DNA of 64,000 nt, taken from the NCBI RefSeq assembly GCF_003182135.1, contig NZ_QGTL01000009.1, positions 186,001 through 250,000 on the forward strand. The letters are read 5' to 3'. The position numbers and the translations under genes were made by a program. The DNA is from Nocardia neocaledoniensis. GTDB taxonomy: Bacteria > Actinomycetota > Actinomycetes > Mycobacteriales > Mycobacteriaceae. The stretch's first letter is position 1. Each line of letters begins with the position of its first letter. The notes below the pieces were generated by a model. The model was not told the DNA's origin. It did no database searches and was given only the letters and a program-made list of their open reading frames with translations. Of this stretch, positions 61,066 through 64,000 are shown piece by piece.

Positions 61066-62046
61066 TCACGCGTTGCCGTTGAACAGCCCGGTGACCGAGC
61101 CGTTCTCGAAGACCTCGCGGATGGTGCGCGCCAGCAGCGGCGCGATCGACAGCACGGTCAGCGTGGGGAACTTCTTCTCCTCGCTGATCGGCAGGGTGTT
61201 GGTGATGACGACCTCGCGCGCGCCGCAGTTGGCCAGGCGCTCGGCGGCCGGGTCGCTCAGCACGCCGTGCGTGGCGGCGATGATGACGTCACCGGCCCCG
61301 GCCTCCTTGAGGACCTTGACCGCGCCGGCGATGGTGCCGCCGGTGTCGATCATGTCGTCGATCAGCACGCAGGTGCGGCCTTCGACGTCACCGACGACGC
61401 GGTTGGACTTCACCTGGTTGGGCACCAGCGGGTCGCGGGTCTTGTGGATGAACGCCAGCGGCGTGCCGCCCAGCGAGTCGGCCCACTTCTCGGCGACCTT
61501 CACGCGGCCCGCGTCGGGGGAGACGACGGCCAGGTTGTCCGAGGGGTAGTTGGTGCGGATGTACTCCGAGAGCTGCACCAGCGCGTGCATGTGATCGACC
61601 GGGCCGTCGAAGAAGCCCTGGATCTGATCGGTGTGCAGGTCGACGGTGATGATGCGGTCGGCGCCCGCGGTCTTGAGCAGGTCGGCGACGAGGCGGGCCG
61701 AGATCGGCTCGCGGCCGCGGTGCTTCTTGTCCTGGCGCGCGTACGGGTAGAACGGCAGCACGGCGGTGATGCGCTTGGCCGAACCGCGCTTGAGCGCGTC
61801 GATCATGATGAGCTGTTCCATCAGCCACTGGTTCAGCGGGGCGGGGAAGCTCTGCAGCACGAAGGCGTCGGAACCGCGCACCGACTCCTCGAACCGCACG
61901 AAGATCTCGCCGTTGGCGAAGTCGCGCGCGGTCTGCGGGGTGATGTCGACGTCCAGTTCCTTGGCGACCTGCTCGGCCAGCTCAGGATGTGACCGGCCGG
62001 CGAAGAGCATCAAGTTCTTCTGGTTGTCGATCGAGAACGCGGTCAC
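61066..62046 (-). CDS. prs: ribose-phosphate pyrophosphokinase
   Basis: 326 residues from GTG. Motifs are DFANGEIFVRFEESVRG, FPYARQDKKHRGREPISA, VDLHTDQIQGFFDGPVDH and the PRPP-binding VLIDDMIDTGGTIAG. Class I PRPP synthetase, supplying nucleotides, His, Trp and the arabinan donor. Its GTG overlaps the glmU stop by four bases. Confidence 0.97.
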   Translation of the reverse strand: MTAFSIDNQKNLMLFAGRSHPELAEQVAKELDVDITPQTARDFANGEIFVRFEESVRGSDAFVLQSFPAPLNQWLMEQLIMIDALKRGSAKRITAVLPFYPYARQDKKHRGREPISARLVADLLKTAGADRIITVDLHTDQIQGFFDGPVDHMHALVQLSEYIRTNYPSDNLAVVSPDAGRVKVAEKWADSLGGTPLAFIHKTRDPLVPNQVKSNRVVGDVEGRTCVLIDDMIDTGGTIAGAVKVLKEAGAGDVIIAATHGVLSDPAAERLANCGAREVVITNTLPISEEKKFPTLTVLSIAPLLARTIREVFENGSVTGLFNGNA

Positions 62047-63533
62047 TGCTGGTTGCCATCCTTTTGCTCGATTGTCTGATCAGACGTCTCGTTTGCCGCG
62101 ATGGCCTCCGCCGCCGCGCGCGCCGCAGCGGTTCCTGGACGGTAACGCTGCACCCAGTTCTCAATGATGCGCTGTGGCCCACCTGACACCGCCAGTGCCC
62201 CCGGTGGAACGCTCCTACGCAGTACAGTACCCGCCCCGGTATAGGCGCCGTCACCCACGGTGACCGGGGCGATGAACATGGTGTCGCTACCGGTCCGCAC
62301 ATGGGAACCGACCACGGTGTGGTGCTTGTTCACGCCGTCATAGTTGACGAAAACGCTGGAAGCGCCGATGTTGCTGTACTCGCCGATCGTCGCGTCACCG
62401 ACATAGGTCAGGTGCGGGACCTTCGAGTGCGCGCCGATCGACGCGTTCTTGGTTTCGACGAAGGCGCCGAGTTTGCCCTCGTCGCCGACGACCGTGCCCG
62501 GCCGCAGGTAGCTGAACGGGCCGATGGTCGCGCCGTCGCCGATCTCGGCGCGCTCGCCGTGCGTGCGGACGACGCTCGCGCCGGCGCCGACGACCACGTC
62601 GGTGAGCGTGGTGTCCGGCCCGATCTCCGCGTCCTCGCCGATGTGGGTCTCGCCGAACAGCTGGGTGCCCGGCCGCAGCACGGCGTCGCGGCCGATCCGC
62701 ACGCTCGCGTCGATCCAGGTCGTCGCCGGGTCGATGATGGTGACCCCGGCGCGCATGTGCCGCTCGAGGATGTACCGGTTCAGGGTGGCGCCCGCCTGGG
62801 ACAGCTGCACCCGGTCGTTGACGCCGGTCACCTTGTTGGAGTCGATCAGCCGCGCGCCGTGCACCGGATGCCCGGCCTCGCGGGCCAGCCGCAGCACATC
62901 GGTCAGGTACAGCTCGTGCTGGGCGTTGGCGGTGGACAGCCGCCCGATCATGGTGCGCAGCACCGAGGCGTCGAAGGCGTAGACGCCGGAGTTGACCTCT
63001 TTGATCTTGGCCTGGGCGGGTGTGGCGTCGGCGTGCTCGACGATCTCGGCGACCTGACCGTCCTCGTCGCGCACGATCCGGCCGTAGCCGTTGGCGTCGT
63101 CGGGGACGAACGTGAGCACGGTGACGGCGGGCCGCTCGGAATAGCTGCGGTGCTCGTCGAGCAGGGCCGCGAGGGTGTGCCCGTCGAGCAGCGGGACATC
63201 GGCCGAGGTGACCAGCAGGTCGCCGTCGAAGTCCGTTGGCACCGAGCCGAGCGCGCACTGCACGGCGTGGCCGGTACCGAGCTGCTCCTCCTGGACCGCG
63301 CAGACGATCTCGCGACCGAGTTCCTTGCCGACCTCGCCGACCGCGGCGGTGACCTTCTCGCGGTCGTGGCCGACGACGGTGATCAGGTGCGTCGGATCGA
63401 TCTCCGCGGCGGCGTGCAGCGCGTGCGAGAGCATCGAGCGACCGGCCAGGGGATGCAGCACTTTCGGGGTCTTCGACCGCATTCGCGTCCCAGCACCTGC
63501 TGCGAGAACGACGACGGCGGTCTGCGGTGGCAT
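62043..63533 (-). CDS. glmU: bifunctional GlcNAc-1-P uridyltransferase/GlcN-1-P acetyltransferase
   Basis: 496 residues from ATG 63533 (GGGAGA upstream). The N-terminal pyrophosphorylase begins VVVLAAGAGTRMRSKTPKVLH; the C-terminal left-handed beta-helix has hexapeptide repeats and FVETKNASIGAHSKVPHLTY, VNYDGVNKHHTVVG (catalytic His). It makes UDP-GlcNAc for the cell wall and is coupled to prs. Confidence 0.97.
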   Translation of the reverse strand: MPPQTAVVVLAAGAGTRMRSKTPKVLHPLAGRSMLSHALHAAAEIDPTHLITVVGHDREKVTAAVGEVGKELGREIVCAVQEEQLGTGHAVQCALGSVPTDFDGDLLVTSADVPLLDGHTLAALLDEHRSYSERPAVTVLTFVPDDANGYGRIVRDEDGQVAEIVEHADATPAQAKIKEVNSGVYAFDASVLRTMIGRLSTANAQHELYLTDVLRLAREAGHPVHGARLIDSNKVTGVNDRVQLSQAGATLNRYILERHMRAGVTIIDPATTWIDASVRIGRDAVLRPGTQLFGETHIGEDAEIGPDTTLTDVVVGAGASVVRTHGERAEIGDGATIGPFSYLRPGTVVGDEGKLGAFVETKNASIGAHSKVPHLTYVGDATIGEYSNIGASSVFVNYDGVNKHHTVVGSHVRTGSDTMFIAPVTVGDGAYTGAGTVLRRSVPPGALAVSGGPQRIIENWVQRYRPGTAAARAAAEAIAANETSDQTIEQKDGNQQ

Positions 63534-63625
63534 GGATCTCCCTCGGCTGCCTGTCAGCGAGTGTGCTGTGGCGGGTTCGGTCGGTGATGGTGCGGGCCGA
63601 CGATACGTCACTGTGTGTCCGTGTG

Positions 63626-63696
63626 CTCCGCCGCCAGGACTCGAACCTGAACTATCTGAACCAAAATCAGAGGTGCTGCCATTACACTACGGCGGA
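63626..63696 (-). tRNA. tRNA-Gln (anticodon TTG)
   Basis: On the minus strand a cloverleaf starts TCCGCCG and pairs with CGGCGGA at the 3' end. The anticodon arm is TCTGA-TTTTGGT-TCAGA, giving anticodon TTG, and the T-arm has GGTTCGAGTCC. The CCA tail is not encoded. It follows the same position as tRNA-Gln near glmU in M. tuberculosis. Confidence 0.95.
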
Positions 63697-63882
63697 TCGC
63701 CACACCAGTGGGCCGTCAGAGCCCACCACTGTGCTACGGCACGGCCATGATCCTCGCACACGATCCACCGAAGCGGCGAATCTTGCCGCTGCCTGTCGCG
63801 GCCGCCGTCAGGGCCCGTTGTTAGCCTTCTGGAACGCACGTACAGATCTCGTGAACCGAATCGTGGAGAGGCGGGGGACTAC

Positions 63883-64000
63883 ATGTCGTCTACGGAGTCC
63901 GGGCGGACCAGTAGGCCGAGGATGACGGGTACGCAGCGGCGGCAGCAGCTGATCGAGATCGGTCGCGCGTTGTTCGCCGAGCGCGGGTATGACGCGACAT
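63883..64000 (+). CDS. TetR-family regulator (5' part only)
   Basis: From ATG 63883 the frame reads MSSTESGRTSRPRMTGTQRR and then QQLIEIGRALFAERGYDAT, the first helices of a TetR DNA-binding domain. The window ends at residue 39. In M. tuberculosis a TetR gene (Rv1019) follows glmU and tRNA-Gln, so it is probably the orthologue. Confidence 0.75.
   Translation, partial: MSSTESGRTSRPRMTGTQRRQQLIEIGRALFAERGYDAT

Noticed and set aside
63626..63696. tRNA-Gln as an integration (att) site
   Set aside because: No integrase, direct repeat of the tRNA 3' end or prophage-like genes appear nearby; flanking gene order is that of the core chromosome.
1..64000. CRISPR arrays, transposases or prophage genes
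   Set aside because: No regularly spaced repeats, IS inverted repeats, transposase motifs or phage structural genes were seen in the window.

Overview
The window reads as a chromosomal segment of a mycolic-acid actinomycete, most likely a Nocardia or close relative. The evidence is very high GC, frequent GTG/TTG starts, ESX (type VII secretion) genes including an EspG-like chaperone and a PPE-like protein, an antigen-85-type mycolyltransferase relative, PimC, an RpfB resuscitation factor, a full ergothioneine cluster, and conserved gene order with Mycobacterium tuberculosis. From memory of that genome, arcA-pmt-rsmI-metG-tatD-rpfB-ksgA-ispE-(pks16/pth/rplY)-prsA-glmU-tRNA-Gln-TetR corresponds to about Rv1001 to Rv1019, and moeY next to a GGDEF/EAL gene corresponds to Rv1355c/Rv1354c.

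Layout. 1-5.5 kb: a SARP-type regulator with NB-ARC and helical domains (running off the left edge) is divergent from a DUF4097 protein and a P450/3Fe-4S ferredoxin pair. Both rightward units carry 11-bp-periodic GTCAG direct repeats at the same distance from a possible -10, so they look like the SARP's own regulon. 5.5-11.6 kb: an ESX-linked island on the minus strand (two WXG100 proteins, a polymorphic toxin, a candidate immunity gene, a DUF3558 lipoprotein, a helical protein, a PPE-like protein and EspG). The toxin gene is broken twice, by an in-frame TAA and by a 5-bp tandem duplication. 11.8-17.9 kb: DHA2 exporter, mycolyltransferase-like secreted protein, YfhO-like membrane protein, and two tandem GyrI-like proteins. 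18-24.4 kb: MoeY (ThiF plus nitroreductase), a GAF-GGDEF-EAL cyclic-di-GMP enzyme, an unknown coupled protein, and PimC. 24.4-31.4 kb: SoxR with a clear SoxR box, arcA, a GntR regulator, protein O-mannosyltransferase, a TetR/hydrolase pair with an operator, and rsmI. 31.5-41.3 kb: PEP-mutase-family enzyme, metG, tatD, rpfB, two secreted lipase paralogues, ksgA, a copper chaperone with a TACCC-N5-GGGTA operator, and ispE.

41.3-47.5 kb: an ABC-F gene behind a short upstream ORF and a 13-bp hairpin, then two Abi-alpha paralogues arranged divergently around a DUF445 membrane protein, and a SnoaL-like protein. 47.5-52.4 kb: prfC, rplY, pth and a Pks16-like acyl-AMP ligase; relative to M. tuberculosis the rplY-pth-pks16 block appears inverted. 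52.6-58.8 kb: ergothioneine genes, with egtABCD on the plus strand and an EgtE-like class V aminotransferase divergent from them. EgtC carries a long low-complexity insert, and a 20-codon ORF sits exactly between the egtA stop and the egtB start. 58.8-64 kb: small hypothetical genes, prs, glmU, tRNA-Gln(TTG) and the start of a TetR gene.

Best candidates for new biology are the SARP operators and their P450 target, the degraded ESX toxin locus, the Abi-alpha/DUF445 unit, the attenuator-like leader of the ABC-F gene, and the leader ORF coupled to moeY. All calls come from reading the sequence and remembered family knowledge; no database search was run.
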